Assembly: GCF_003337555.1 (NCBI RefSeq)
Contig: NZ_QPJK01000004.1
Coordinates: 223,320-287,319 of the forward strand
Source of the DNA: Pseudorhodoferax soli
GTDB taxonomy: Bacteria; Pseudomonadota; Gammaproteobacteria; Burkholderiales; Burkholderiaceae_C
Length of the DNA: 64,000 bases
Direction of reading: 5' to 3'
In this document: positions 53,730-63,291 of the stretch, one piece after another
Layout: each line of letters starts with the position of its first letter
Position numbering within the stretch: the stretch's first letter is position 1
Notes under the pieces: model-generated
What the model was told of the DNA's origin: nothing
Database searches by the model: none
Seen by the model: the letters and a program-made list of their open reading frames with translations, nothing else
Position numbers and translations under genes: made by a program

Positions 53730-54983
53730 ATGAGCTCCCTCGCAGAACCTGCCAGCCCCGCGCTGCAAGACATCTCCAACCCCCACCCCGCGCCGCTGGG
53801 CAAGGCGCTGCCGGCGGCCGGCGACGCGGCCCTGCTGTTCACGCGCGCCCAGGCCTTGCTGCCACTGATCGCCGAGGGCGCGGCTGCGCGCGAAAGCGCA
53901 CGCGAACTGCCCTACGCGCTGGTGCGCAAGATCGCCGAAGCCGGCCTCCTGACCTTCCGCATCCCCAAGGCCTACGGCGGCCCGGGCGGCTCCATCCACG
54001 ACGTGGTCCGCTTCCTGGTCGAGCTGGCGGCCGTGGACTCCAACCTCGCGCAGGCGCTGCGGCCCAACTACGGCTTCATCGAGAGCCTGCTCGCCGGCAA
54101 GGACGAGGCCGCGCGTCAGCTGTGGTTCGGCCGGCTGCTGGGCGGCCAGATCCTGGGCAACGGAGGGCTGGAGCGCGGGGGCGCGCACGGCGCCACGGCC
54201 GCGACCATCCTGCGCGACGGCGCGCACTACCGCGTGAACGGCACCAAGTACTACAGCACGGGCGCCCTCTACGCCGACTGGATCACCTCGCTCGCGCTCG
54301 ACGCGGACGGCAAGGAGACCGCCTTCTTCGTGCCGCGCGGCCGCGCCGGCGTGGAGCTGGTGGACGACTTCGACACGGCGGGCCAGCGGCTGACGGCCAG
54401 CGGCACCACGCGCTTCACCAACACCCAGGTGCTGGCCGAGGAGGTGCGCTCCGGCCACTTCTCGCGCGAGAAGCGCAACCCGGTCACGCCGCTGTACCAG
54501 CTGATCCTTGCCGCCGTGGAGGCAGGCATCGCGCGCAACGCCTTGAGCGATGCCGTGCACTTTGCGCAGAAGCATGCGCGGCCGATCCGCCACAGCAGCG
54601 CCCAGGCCTCGGTGGACGATCCCTATGTGCGCGAGGCCGTGGGCCAGATCGCGGCGCAGGCCTATGCCGCCGAGGCCACCGTGCTGCGCGCGGCGTCTGC
54701 ATTGGACGCGGCCTGGGCTGAGCAGCTCGGCGAGGAAGCGCTGACGCGGGCTTCGGTGGAGATCGCCCAGGCCCAGCATTTCGCCGTGGCGGCTGCGCTC
54801 AAGGCCTCGGAACTCGCGTTCGACGTGGGCGGTGCCTCGGCCACCGACCGGCGCCACAACCTGGACCGCCACTGGCGCAATGCGCGCACCGTGGCCAACC
54901 ACAACCCGCGCCAGTGGAAGGCCGCCGCGGCCGGCGCCTGGCACCTGAAGGGCGAGCCGCCGCCGACCACCGGCGCGTTCTGA
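53730..54983 (+). CDS. SfnB-family sulfur acquisition oxidoreductase
   Basis: The 417-residue paralogue has FRIPKAYGGPGGSIHDVVRFL, VNGTKYYSTGALYADWITSL, FDVGGASATDRRHNLDRHWRNARTVANHNP-type motifs characteristic of SfnB, an enzyme of dimethylsulfone and organosulfur utilisation. The C-terminal NARTVANHNPRQWK is also seen in dibenzothiophene monooxygenases. It differs clearly from the preceding gene, so the two may act on different compounds or in sequence. A perfect 32-bp palindrome starts 18 bp after its stop. Confidence 0.85.
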   Translation: MSSLAEPASPALQDISNPHPAPLGKALPAAGDAALLFTRAQALLPLIAEGAAARESARELPYALVRKIAEAGLLTFRIPKAYGGPGGSIHDVVRFLVELAAVDSNLAQALRPNYGFIESLLAGKDEAARQLWFGRLLGGQILGNGGLERGGAHGATAATILRDGAHYRVNGTKYYSTGALYADWITSLALDADGKETAFFVPRGRAGVELVDDFDTAGQRLTASGTTRFTNTQVLAEEVRSGHFSREKRNPVTPLYQLILAAVEAGIARNALSDAVHFAQKHARPIRHSSAQASVDDPYVREAVGQIAAQAYAAEATVLRAASALDAAWAEQLGEEALTRASVEIAQAQHFAVAAALKASELAFDVGGASATDRRHNLDRHWRNARTVANHNPRQWKAAAAGAWHLKGEPPPTTGAF

Positions 54984-55000
54984 CGGGCCGTGCGGCAAGG

Positions 55001-55032
55001 AAGAAAAGCGCATGTGCTCATGCGCTTTTCTT
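55001..55032. repeat. Perfect 32-bp palindrome, terminator and/or operator
   Basis: Arms of 14 bp (55001-55014 and 55019-55032, left arm AAGAAAAGCGCATG) flank the loop TGCT. The G-C-rich core followed by TTTTCTT makes a good terminator for the upstream gene. The right arm runs directly into the TTCGTT promoter element and contains its GCGC box, so it may also be an operator. The inner GCGCAT-N6-ATGCGC also occurs before metQ at 38.95 kb. Confidence 0.8.
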
Positions 55033-55063
55033 CGTTCACGGCCGCGGGCGCACTTCCTAGAGT
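55022..55063 (+). promoter_or_regulatory. Candidate sulfur-regulon promoter of the Bug-TauD genes
   Basis: GCGC-TTTT-CTTCGTT (55022-55036), 21 bases, TAGAGT (55058-55063). TTCACG at 55035 with a 17-bp spacer can serve as -35. Confidence 0.6.
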
Positions 55064-55110
55064 GGGCGATTCCGCGCGCTGCCCCCGGCGCGCCTGCCCC
55101 GAGGAAGCCC

Positions 55111-56136
55111 ATGCCCCACACCCTCACCCGGCGCGCCAGCCTGGCCCTGGTGGCCGCAGCCGCCCTGCCGCGCGCGCAAGCCAGCACCGCGCCCTGGAAG
55201 CCTGCCAAGCCCGAGTTCATCGTCCCCAGCGGCGCGGGCGCGGCGCTCGATGCCGCGGCGCGCAAGCTCACCGAGCTGCTCGCCCGCGAAGGGCTGACCG
55301 AGAGCTTCGTCGTCAGCAACCGCTCGGGCGCCCATTCCATCCAGGCGCTGGAGATCCTGCAGCGCCAGAGCGGCAACGCCAGCCTGCTCATGACGCTCAG
55401 CAGCGGCTACGTGACCAGCGCGGCCCAGGGCGCGCTGGCGCCGCGGCTGCAGGAAATCACCCCGCTGGTCACCCTGCTGCGCGAGTTCACCACCGTGGTG
55501 GTGCGCGCCGACTCGCCGGTCCGCGACGCGGCGGGGCTCATTGCCACGCTCCGGCGCGACCCGGGCGCGCTGTCCATCGGCATCGCCACCACGCTGGGCA
55601 ACCACATCCATCTGGGCATCGCGCAGCCGCTGCAACAGGCCGGCGTGGCCGTGCGCGGCCTGCGCGTGGTGCCGTACAAGTCGTCGGCGGAGTCCACCGC
55701 GGCGCTGGTCGGCGGCCACCTGGACGTGGTCTCGGCCACCACGCCCAACCTCTTGCCGTACCTGCAGAACCAGCGCGTGCGCGTGATCGCCATCGCGGCG
55801 GACGAACGGCTGGGCGGCGAGTTCGCCGATGCCCCGACCTGGAAGGAACAGGGCGTGGACTACGCCAGCCAGTCGTTCCAGGGCGTGGCCACGACCGCGC
55901 GCGTGACGCCGCAGCAGCAGGCCTTCTGGGTCGAGGCCTTCGGCCAGGTGGCCCGCTTGCCCGAGTGGCAGGCCTTCGTCGCGCTGAACCAGTGGAAGCC
56001 GCACTTCCTGGGGCCGCAGCAGACGCAGGCGGCGCTGCTGCAACAGATCGCACAGACGCGCACCCTGCTCGCCACGCTGGGCCTGGAGGGCACCGACGCC
56101 GCAGGCCAGGCGCAGGCTGGCGCCCCGCGGACCTGA
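55111..56136 (+). CDS. Bug/TctC-family tripartite tricarboxylate transporter substrate-binding protein
   Basis: The 341-residue periplasmic protein starts with a twin-arginine-containing signal (LTRRASLALVAAAALPRAQA). VPSGAGAALDAAARKLTELL is the ligand loop and VVPYKSSAESTAALVGGHLDV is the second conserved Bug region. Bug proteins bind carboxylates and many other small organic acids. No TctA/TctB membrane genes are nearby, which is common for Bug proteins. Its place before TauD suggests an organosulfur acid as ligand. The promoter signature is 48 bp upstream. Confidence 0.83.
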   Translation: MPHTLTRRASLALVAAAALPRAQASTAPWKPAKPEFIVPSGAGAALDAAARKLTELLAREGLTESFVVSNRSGAHSIQALEILQRQSGNASLLMTLSSGYVTSAAQGALAPRLQEITPLVTLLREFTTVVVRADSPVRDAAGLIATLRRDPGALSIGIATTLGNHIHLGIAQPLQQAGVAVRGLRVVPYKSSAESTAALVGGHLDVVSATTPNLLPYLQNQRVRVIAIAADERLGGEFADAPTWKEQGVDYASQSFQGVATTARVTPQQQAFWVEAFGQVARLPEWQAFVALNQWKPHFLGPQQTQAALLQQIAQTRTLLATLGLEGTDAAGQAQAGAPRT

Positions 56137-56159
56137 AAAACCATCGCCAAGGAGACGAC

Positions 56160-57137
56160 ATGAACATGCCACTGCCCGCCGCTGTCCAGCAGACGCTGGA
56201 GCAAGCCCTCGACGACACCCGGCACATCGAGGTGCTGCCGCAGTCCGCCCACATCGGCGCGCTGATCACCGGCGTGGACCTGCGCCGCCCGCTGCAGCCG
56301 GCGGAGGTCGCCACCATCCGCGCCGCGCTGCTGCGCTGGAAGGTGGTGTTCTTCCGCGACCAGCCGCTGGAACACGCCCAGCACATCGCCTTCGCCCGCC
56401 AGTTCGGCGATCCCACGCTGGGGCATCCGGTGTTCGGCCATGTCGAGGGCCACCCCGAGCTCTACTCCATCGCCAAGCACCGCACGGCCAACAGCCACCA
56501 GGGCCAGGCCGAGCAGCGGCCCTGGAGCGGCTGGCATGCAGACGTGACAGCCGCACACAACCCGCCCTGTGCCTCCATCCTGCGCGGCGTGACCATTCCG
56601 CCCTATGGCGGCGACACGCAATGGACCAACCTGGCGGCGGCCTTCGCCGCACTGTCCGAGCCGCTGAAGGGCTTCCTGCAGACCCTGCGCGGTGAGCACC
56701 GCTTCAGCCCGCCGGCCGGCGCCCAGGCGTCCGAGGCCTACCAGCGCGCGGTGCGCAGCCACGAGTTGGTCAGCGAGCACCCGCTCGTGACCGTGCACCC
56801 CGAGACAGGCGAGCAGGTGCTCTACATCAGCCCCGGCTTCCTCAAGCGCATCGTCGGCCTGCATGCGCGCGAGAGCCGCGTGCTGCTGGAGTTTCTCTGG
56901 GAACACGCCGTGCGCAGCGAGTTCACGGTGCGCTTCAAGTGGGAGCCCGGCTCGCTCGCGTTCTGGGACAACCGCGCCACCGCCCACGTGGCACCCAACG
57001 ACATCTTCGCGCTGGACTTCGACCGCCAGCTCTACCGTGTCACGCTGGTGGGCGAGGTGCCGGTGGGCACGGACGGACGCGCATCGACCGCCATCTCCGG
57101 CGACCCGGTGCTGGCCGCGCACGGCGCGGCGTACTGA
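56160..57137 (+). CDS. TauD/TfdA-family alpha-ketoglutarate-dependent dioxygenase
   Basis: The 325-residue non-haem iron enzyme has the facial triad His and Asp in WSGWHADVTAAHNPP and the distal His in DNRATAHVAPNDIF. KWEPGSLAFWDNR and a final Arg in FDRQLYRVTLVGEVP bind alpha-ketoglutarate. TauD releases sulfite from taurine; related enzymes act on alkyl sulfates and other sulfonates. The substrate here is not certain. It follows the Bug gene by 23 bp, in the same transcript. Expected cellular location is the cytoplasm. Confidence 0.88.
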   Translation: MNMPLPAAVQQTLEQALDDTRHIEVLPQSAHIGALITGVDLRRPLQPAEVATIRAALLRWKVVFFRDQPLEHAQHIAFARQFGDPTLGHPVFGHVEGHPELYSIAKHRTANSHQGQAEQRPWSGWHADVTAAHNPPCASILRGVTIPPYGGDTQWTNLAAAFAALSEPLKGFLQTLRGEHRFSPPAGAQASEAYQRAVRSHELVSEHPLVTVHPETGEQVLYISPGFLKRIVGLHARESRVLLEFLWEHAVRSEFTVRFKWEPGSLAFWDNRATAHVAPNDIFALDFDRQLYRVTLVGEVPVGTDGRASTAISGDPVLAAHGAAY

Positions 57138-57183
57138 GCGGACGCGGCCCGGCGCGCTTGCTCGCGCCGCAGATATCCAAGCG

Positions 57184-57225
57184 CGCAAATCTTCGTTGGC
57201 CTGCGCGGGGGGCAGCACTAGAGTG
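57184..57225 (+). promoter_or_regulatory. Candidate sulfur-regulon promoter of the third metQ gene
   Basis: GCGC-AAAT-CTTCGTT (57184-57198), 21 bases, TAGAGT (57220-57225). TTGGCC with a 17-bp spacer fits -35. AAGGAG follows at 57236 before ATG 57246, so the leader is very short. Confidence 0.6.
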
Positions 57226-57245
57226 CGGCGCTTCAAGGAGTCCGC

Positions 57246-58073
57246 ATGCACCCCCTCACGCAAGGCGCCGCGCGCCGCAGCCTCGTCTTCGCCGCCTTCG
57301 CCGGCGCCCTGCTGGCCACCACGGTGGCCGCCGCCACCGAACTGTCGGTCGGCTTCATGCCCGGCCCCTACCGCGATGCCTTTGCCAAGGCCATCGCGCC
57401 GCAGCTCGAGAAGCAGGGTTACACCATCCGGTACGTGGAGTTCAGCCAGGGCGTGCAGCCCAACGACGCGGTCGAGCGCGGCCAGATCCAGGCCAACATC
57501 TTCCAGCACAGCCTGTACCTGGAAGCGACCAACCAGCGCCAGGGCTTCGACCTGGTGCCGGTGGTGCATGTGCCCACGCCGCCCATGGGCCTGTACTCGC
57601 AGCGCCACAAGAGCCTGGCCGCCGTGCCCGACGGCGCCACCGTCACGCTGCCGGCCGACCCGGTGAACGCGGCGCGCGCGCTCAACATCCTGGCCGCCGC
57701 CGGCTGGGTGCAGGTCAAGCCCGGCGTAGACCCGCTCACGGTGTCCGAGCGCGACATCGTGGCCAACCCCAAGAAACTCAAGCTGGTGCCGTTGGACGCG
57801 GCCCAGGCGCCCCGCTCGCTGGCCGACGCCGACATCGCCGCCGTGCAGGGCAACTTCGCCGTGGCCTCGGGCTTGAAGCTGACCGACGCTTTGAGGCTCG
57901 AAGACATGACGCTGCCTTACGTCAACGTCGTCGCCGTCAAGCGCGGCAATGCCGGTGCCAAGTTCGCGCAGGACATCGTGGCCGCCTACCGCTCGCCCGA
58001 GTTCCAGAAGGTGTTCCAGGCCAACCCGGTCTGGGCCGGCTACCGCCTGCCCGACTACTTCAAGAAGGACTGA
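57246..58073 (+). CDS. MetQ/NlpA-family substrate-binding protein (third copy)
   Basis: A 275-residue exported protein with a signal peptide (SLVFAAFAGALLATTVAAA). LSVGFMPGPYRDAFAKAI, QIQANIFQHSLYLEATNQ and MGLYSQRHKSLAAVPDGATV identify the NlpA/MetQ fold. It has no ABC partner of its own and may feed one of the two MetNI systems at 36.5-42.4 kb. It is the start of a two-gene unit with the flavin monooxygenase that follows, from which it is separated by 1 bp. Ligand is probably the substrate of that enzyme or its precursor. Confidence 0.84.
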   Translation: MHPLTQGAARRSLVFAAFAGALLATTVAAATELSVGFMPGPYRDAFAKAIAPQLEKQGYTIRYVEFSQGVQPNDAVERGQIQANIFQHSLYLEATNQRQGFDLVPVVHVPTPPMGLYSQRHKSLAAVPDGATVTLPADPVNAARALNILAAAGWVQVKPGVDPLTVSERDIVANPKKLKLVPLDAAQAPRSLADADIAAVQGNFAVASGLKLTDALRLEDMTLPYVNVVAVKRGNAGAKFAQDIVAAYRSPEFQKVFQANPVWAGYRLPDYFKKD

Positions 58074-58074
58074 G

Positions 58075-59418
58075 ATGACCGCCCTGCCCCCGCGCCAGCT
58101 GCACCTGAACGTCAACATCCTGCACTCGGGCTTCGTGCCCTCTGCCTGGCGCACGCCCGAGGCGGACCCGCGCGCCTTCATCGACGTGCAGCACTACATC
58201 CGCGTCGCGCAGATCGCCGAGCGCGGCAAGCTCGATGCCGTCTTCCTGGCCGACAACGCGGCCATCATCGACCAGATCCACTTCCGCCCGATCACGGCGC
58301 TGGAACCCACCGTGCTGCTGACCGCCGTGGCCGCGGCCACCACGCACATCGGCGTGATCGGCACGGCCTCGACCAGCTACAACGAGCCCTACAACATCGC
58401 GCGGCGCTTTGCCTCGCTGGACCATGTGAGTGGCGGGCGCGCCGGCTGGAACGTGGTGACCACGGCCGACGTGGCCTCGGCCCGCAACTTCGGGCTGGAC
58501 GCCGTGCCCGACCACGCCCGGCGCTACGCCCGCGCCTCGGAATTCACCGACGTGGTGAAGGCGCTGTGGGACAGCTGGGAAGACGACGCCTTCATCGGCG
58601 ACAAGGCCGCCGGCCGCTTCATCGACCCGGCCAAGGTGCACCCGATCGCACACCACGGCGAGTTCTTCAACGTGCAGGGCGCGCTGACGCTGCCGCGCTC
58701 GCCGCAGGGCCGGCCGGTGCTGGTGCAGGCTGGCGCCTCGGCCGACGGGCGCGAGCTGGCCTCGCGCCATGCCGAGGCGGTGTTCTCGGCCTCGCAGTCG
58801 CTGGAGGAATCGCTGGCCTACAGCCAGGCGCTCAACAGCCGCGCCGCCGCGCTGGGCCGCGGGCCGCACGCCGTCAAGGTGCTGGCCGGGCTGACCACAT
58901 TCATCGGCGCGACGGAGGCCCAGGCCATCCGCCGGCGCGACGACTTCATCGACGCGATTCCCTGGGACTACAGCCTCACGCGGCTGGCCGGCACGCTGGG
59001 CACCACGCCGGACCGCCTGGTGCTGGACCAGCCGCTGCCCGAGGATCTCTCGGTGCCGGCCGGCGGCAACGGCAACCACACCTTCTTCGCGGCGACCATG
59101 GCGCTGGCGCGGCGCAAGAACCTCACGGTGCGCCAGCTGATCCGCGAGCTGGGCGGCGGCGGTGGCCACCGCATCATCGTCGGCACGCCGGAGCAGATCG
59201 CCGACGACATCACGCACTGGTTCGACACGGGGGCGGCCGATGGCTTCAACCTGATGCCCGACGCCTTGCCTGACGGCCTCTCGGACTTCGTCGACGGCGT
59301 GGTGCCGCTGCTGCAGCGCCGCGGCATCTTCCGCACCGCATACAGCGGCCGCACGCTGCGCGACCACCTGGGACTGCCCTTCCCGGCCGGCCGCGAGGCC
59401 ACGCGCAGGGCCGCCTGA
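58075..59418 (+). CDS. NtaA/SnaA/DszA-family FMN-dependent monooxygenase (LLM class)
   Basis: The 447-residue TIM-barrel flavin enzyme starts LHLNVNILHSGFVPSAWR. It has KLDAVFLADNAA, NVVTTADVASARNFG, HHGEFFNVQGALTLPRSPQGRPVLVQAG and a C-terminal FRTAYSGRTLRDHLGLP, all characteristic of the nitrilotriacetate/dibenzothiophene-sulfone monooxygenase family. It uses FMNH2 supplied by a separate reductase such as MsuE. Substrates in the family include sulfones and aminopolycarboxylates. The sulfur context suggests C-S bond cleavage. Confidence 0.88.
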   Translation: MTALPPRQLHLNVNILHSGFVPSAWRTPEADPRAFIDVQHYIRVAQIAERGKLDAVFLADNAAIIDQIHFRPITALEPTVLLTAVAAATTHIGVIGTASTSYNEPYNIARRFASLDHVSGGRAGWNVVTTADVASARNFGLDAVPDHARRYARASEFTDVVKALWDSWEDDAFIGDKAAGRFIDPAKVHPIAHHGEFFNVQGALTLPRSPQGRPVLVQAGASADGRELASRHAEAVFSASQSLEESLAYSQALNSRAAALGRGPHAVKVLAGLTTFIGATEAQAIRRRDDFIDAIPWDYSLTRLAGTLGTTPDRLVLDQPLPEDLSVPAGGNGNHTFFAATMALARRKNLTVRQLIRELGGGGGHRIIVGTPEQIADDITHWFDTGAADGFNLMPDALPDGLSDFVDGVVPLLQRRGIFRTAYSGRTLRDHLGLPFPAGREATRRAA

Positions 59419-59589
59419 AGGGCGCACACGCCTGGCCACCGCGCAGGCGGCACACCCGCAGTCCGCTGGCTGGCACGCCAGGCCTTGTAGGCCGAGGCCG
59501 CTCATGGACGACAGCAGGCGGCGCGACCATGCTGTCGCCGCGCTGCGCGGCCCTGGCATGCGCCCGGCTGGCCCTAAGATCGCGGCTCC

Positions 59590-61704
59590 ATGAACCTGCC
59601 TGGCCCCTCCGTATTCCAGTCCGGCGGTGGCGACATGGGCGCCAAGATGCGTGCCTTCGACTGGGCACGCACGCCGCTCGGGCCGATTGCCGGCTGGTCG
59701 GTGGCCTTGCGCGTCACGGTCGACCAGATGCTGGCCTCCAAGTTCCCGGCCTGCCTGTTCTGCGGCCCGGACCTGATCGCCATCTACAACGATGGCTACC
59801 AGACCATCCTGGCCACCAAGCCGCAGGCGCTGGGCCAGCCCATGCGTGAGACCTGGCGGGAGGTCTGGCCGCAGCTGCAGCCCATCGCCGAGCGGGCGCT
59901 GGAGGGCGAGTCCACCTTCATCGAGGACTACCAGATCCACATCGACCGCAATGGCCGCATGGAGGACGCCTGGTTCACGTTCAACTACGGCCCCGTCTTC
60001 GACGAGCACGGCCAGGTCATCGCCATGCTGGACACCGTGGTGGAGACCACCTCCAAGGTGCTGGCCGAACGCCATGCGCGCGAGGAGCGCGCGCACCAGC
60101 AGCGCCTGCTGCAGCAGATGCCGGGCTTCGTCGCGGTGCTGTCCGGGCCCGAGCATGTGTTCGACTACGTCAACGACGCCTATGTGCAGATCGCCGGCAC
60201 GCGCGAGCTGCTGGGCAGGTCGGTGCGCGCGGCATTCCCCGATCTGCAGGGCCAGGGCTTCTTCGAGATGCTGGACCAGGTCTACGCGACCGGCATGCCG
60301 CTCCGCGCGCATGCCTTGCCCGTGCGCTTCTCCCATGCGGCAGGCGAACGCTTCATCGACCTGCTCTACGAGCCGATCCGCGACGCCACGGGCCAGGTGC
60401 GCGGCATCTTCGCCGGCGGCTACGACGTGAGCGAGCGCGTGCAGGCCGAGACCGAGCTGCGCCAGCTCAACGCCACGCTGGAGCAGCGCGTGGCCGAGCG
60501 CACGCTGGCGCGCGAGCGCGCCTGGGAAGCCCTGGCCGAAACGCAGGACGCGCTGCGCCAGGCGCAGAAGATGGAGGCCGTGGGCCAGCTGACCGGCGGC
60601 ATCGCGCACGACTTCAACAACCTGCTGGCCGCCGTCAGCGGCGCGCTGCAGCTCATGCGCATGCGCCTGGACCAGCGCCAGACCGACGGCTTGCACGCCT
60701 ACCTGGACATGGGCGAACGCTCGGTGCGCCGTGCCGCCTCGCTCACGCAGCGCCTGTTGGCCTTCTCGCGCCGGCAGACGCTGGACCCCAGGCCCACCGA
60801 TGTCAACCGGCTCGTGCAGGGCATGGAGGAGATGGTGGCGCGCACCGTGGGCCCGTCCGTGCAGCTGGCGGTGGAGCCGGCACCGGCGCCCTGGCCCACG
60901 CGCGTGGACGCCTCGCAGCTGGAGAACGCGCTGCTGAACCTGTGCATCAACGCGCGCGACGCCATGCCCGAGGGCGGCCGCCTCGTGCTGGCCACCGCCA
61001 ACCGCACGCTGGCCGAAGAGGAGGCCGCCGCCCACGAACTGCCGGCCGGCGACTACGTCTGCCTGCGCGTGACCGACACCGGCACCGGCATGCCGCAGGA
61101 CATCGTGCAGCGCGTGTTCGACCCCTTCTTCACGACCAAGCCGCTGGGCCAGGGCACGGGCCTGGGCCTGTCCATGGTCTACGGCTTCGTGCGCCAGTCG
61201 GGCGGCCAGATCCGGGTGGATTCCGAACCCGGCCGCGGCACCACCATGACGCTGCTGCTGCCGCGCCACCTCGGCGATGCGGAGGCCGACGACGCCGGCA
61301 ATGCCGCCGATCCGCCCGGCGGCGGCGCCGGCGAGACCCTGCTCGTGATCGAGGACGAGGACATCGTGCGCGAGCTGCTGACCGAGGTGCTGGAGGACGC
61401 CGGCTACACCGTGCTGGGCGCCGCCGACGGCCCGGCCGGCCTGCGCCAGCTGCAGGCCAGTGGGCCGATCGACCTGCTCGTGACCGACGTGGGCCTGCCC
61501 GGCGGCATGAACGGGCGCCAGGTGGCCGACGCCGGCCGGCTGTTGCGTCCGGAGCTGCAGGTGCTGTTCATCACCGGCTACGCCGAGGCCGCGACCGTGG
61601 GCAACGGCTTCATGGAAGCCGGCATGGAGGTCATGACCAAGCCCTTCGACCTGGCGGCGCTGGTGTCGCGCGTGCGCGAGATGCTGGACCGCAGGCCAGC
61701 CTAG
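59590..61704 (+). CDS. Hybrid PAS histidine kinase with receiver domain
   Basis: A 704-residue cytoplasmic sensor. Residues 1-160 and 165-290 are PAS-type domains (the first resembles the N-terminal module of bacteriophytochrome-like kinases, with [19 protein letters not shown]). The kinase core has the H box [16 protein letters not shown] (His near 339), N box [16 protein letters not shown] boxes DTGTGMP and [13 protein letters not shown] receiver domain at the end has the phosphorylated Asp in [11 protein letters not shown]. No separate response regulator or output is adjacent, so signalling may pass to an unlinked partner. Confidence 0.9.
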   Translation: MNLPGPSVFQSGGGDMGAKMRAFDWARTPLGPIAGWSVALRVTVDQMLASKFPACLFCGPDLIAIYNDGYQTILATKPQALGQPMRETWREVWPQLQPIAERALEGESTFIEDYQIHIDRNGRMEDAWFTFNYGPVFDEHGQVIAMLDTVVETTSKVLAERHAREERAHQQRLLQQMPGFVAVLSGPEHVFDYVNDAYVQIAGTRELLGRSVRAAFPDLQGQGFFEMLDQVYATGMPLRAHALPVRFSHAAGERFIDLLYEPIRDATGQVRGIFAGGYDVSERVQAETELRQLNATLEQRVAERTLARERAWEALAETQDALRQAQKMEAVGQLTGGIAHDFNNLLAAVSGALQLMRMRLDQRQTDGLHAYLDMGERSVRRAASLTQRLLAFSRRQTLDPRPTDVNRLVQGMEEMVARTVGPSVQLAVEPAPAPWPTRVDASQLENALLNLCINARDAMPEGGRLVLATANRTLAEEEAAAHELPAGDYVCLRVTDTGTGMPQDIVQRVFDPFFTTKPLGQGTGLGLSMVYGFVRQSGGQIRVDSEPGRGTTMTLLLPRHLGDAEADDAGNAADPPGGGAGETLLVIEDEDIVRELLTEVLEDAGYTVLGAADGPAGLRQLQASGPIDLLVTDVGLPGGMNGRQVADAGRLLRPELQVLFITGYAEAATVGNGFMEAGMEVMTKPFDLAALVSRVREMLDRRPA

Positions 61705-61766
61705 GGACGCCGCCAGCCTCGCATCTCAGGGGACCGTGCGCTGCAGCCGGCCACCGCCGGATGGCG

Positions 61767-61994
61767 TCAGCCGCGCTGCCACCAGCTCCGCCGTACCTGC
61801 CGCTCTGCGAGGGGGCGCAGGTCCAGGTCCGTGTTGTCGCGCAGCCCGGGGACCCCCAGGCGCCTGCGCTGTTCGACTTCCAGCAGATGCGCCTGGCCGC
61901 GCGCTTCCTTGGAGCCCCGCAGGGCTTCTGTTCGCCACATGGCTGCCATGTCCTGCAGCTCTGCGTCGCTTAGTTCACTCACCATGGGCGCCAT
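61767..61994 (-). CDS. Small protein, unknown function
   Basis: A 75-residue frame begins MAPMVSELSDAELQDMAAMW and continues with RTEALRGSKEARGQAHLLEVEQRRRLG. The pattern of a Leu/Glu/Ala-rich helix with a Trp looks like a genuine small helical protein. ATG 61994 or 61985 may be the start. It lies just downstream of boxA on the same strand and converges on the histidine kinase. No family recognised. Confidence 0.6.
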   Translation of the reverse strand: MAPMVSELSDAELQDMAAMWRTEALRGSKEARGQAHLLEVEQRRRLGVPGLRDNTDLDLRPLAERQVRRSWWQRG

Positions 61995-62021
61995 TGTGCC
62001 GCCCCGGTGAACCCTGCCTTG

Positions 62022-63287
62022 TCAGTAGGTCTCCAGGTGCAGCCGCCCCTCGCGCCGCAGCGTCGCGGCGAGGCCTTCCCAGTCCAGCCCCGCGCCCGTG
62101 GCGATGTCGCGCAGCGCGAGCACCACGCCCTGCTCCATGCTCTTGAGACCGCAGACATAGAAATGGCTGGCACCGTCCTGCAGCAGCGCGGCGAGGTCGG
62201 CGGCGCGCTCGCGCATGCCGTCCTGCACGTACTTCCTGGGCTGGCCCGGCGTGCGCGAGAACGCCAGGTGGATGTCGATGAAGTCCTTGGGCAGGCTTTG
62301 CAGCGGGCCGAAGTAGGGCAGCTCCTGCTGGGTGCGCGCGCCGAAGAACAGCAGCAGCTTGCCGCCCTCGAACTTGCCGCTGTTGCGCAGGCGGCGCCGC
62401 CACTCCGTCATCGCGCGCATCGGCGCACTGCCGGTGCCGGTGCAGACCATCACGAGGTGCGACTTGGGATGGTTGGGCATCAGGAAGCTGCTGCCGAAGG
62501 GGCCGACCACCTGCACCTGCTCGCCCACCTTGAGGTCGCAGACGTAGTTGGAGCAGATGCCGCGCACCGGGTTGCCCTGGTGGTCCTGGGTCACGCGCTT
62601 CACCGTGAGCGACAGGTTGTTGTAGCCCGGCCGCTCGCCGTTGCGCGGGCTCGCCACCGAGTACTGGCGTGGCTGGTGCGGCCGGCCCAGTGCGTCCTGG
62701 CCCGGCGGCACGATGCCGATGGACTGGCCCTCCAGCACCGGGAAGGGCATGGTGCCGAAGTCCAGCACCACGTGGTGGGTTTCGCTGTCGAAGCCGGCCT
62801 CGGTGCAGTTGAAGTTGCCGACCACGGTGGCCGTGGTCGGCTTCTTCGCGCCGTAGAGGTTGGTGTAGGCGTGCGCTGCCGACCAGGGCGGGATGCTGGC
62901 GCCGTACTGCGCGCTGTGGAAGGGCACGGTGCCCGGCTCGGGCGTGGCCTGCGCGGGCGGCGGCGCTTGCGCCAGCACCTCGCTCACACCGGCGGCGGCC
63001 AGTTGCTCGGGCGTGAGGGCGGGGGGCAGCTCGTCCCAGGTCAGCTGCTCCTCGACGGAGTAGGCACGCACGCGCGGCATGCTGCGCCAGTTGTCGATCG
63101 AACCCGTGGGGCACGGCGAGATGCACGCCATGCAGCCATTGCAGACGTCGGCCTTGACCACGTAGTTGCGATCGTCGTGCGTGATCGCGCCGACCGGGCA
63201 GGTGGCCTCGCAGGTGTTGCAGCGGATGCAGATCTCGGGGTCGATCAGGTGCTGCTGGATGACGGCAGCTTCCACGGCCATGTCCAT
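62022..63287 (-). CDS. boxA: Benzoyl-CoA 2,3-epoxidase reductase subunit BoxA
   Basis: The 421-residue protein transfers electrons from NADPH to the BoxB epoxidase in aerobic benzoyl-CoA degradation. Two [4Fe-4S] clusters are encoded at the N-terminus ([16 protein letters not shown] and [16 protein letters not shown]). A ferredoxin-NADP reductase module follows, with [12 protein letters not shown] for [15 protein letters not shown] for NADPH and a C-terminal Tyr. Domain order and length match BoxA. It starts 4 bp after boxB. Cytoplasmic. Confidence 0.95.
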   Translation of the reverse strand: MDMAVEAAVIQQHLIDPEICIRCNTCEATCPVGAITHDDRNYVVKADVCNGCMACISPCPTGSIDNWRSMPRVRAYSVEEQLTWDELPPALTPEQLAAAGVSEVLAQAPPPAQATPEPGTVPFHSAQYGASIPPWSAAHAYTNLYGAKKPTTATVVGNFNCTEAGFDSETHHVVLDFGTMPFPVLEGQSIGIVPPGQDALGRPHQPRQYSVASPRNGERPGYNNLSLTVKRVTQDHQGNPVRGICSNYVCDLKVGEQVQVVGPFGSSFLMPNHPKSHLVMVCTGTGSAPMRAMTEWRRRLRNSGKFEGGKLLLFFGARTQQELPYFGPLQSLPKDFIDIHLAFSRTPGQPRKYVQDGMRERAADLAALLQDGASHFYVCGLKSMEQGVVLALRDIATGAGLDWEGLAATLRREGRLHLETY

Positions 63288-63291
63288 GGCC

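Noticed and set aside
58060-61269. Open frame of about 1070 codons antisense to the monooxygenase and histidine kinase genes
   Set aside because: Same compositional artefact; it crosses two well-supported genes and shows no recognisable domain.
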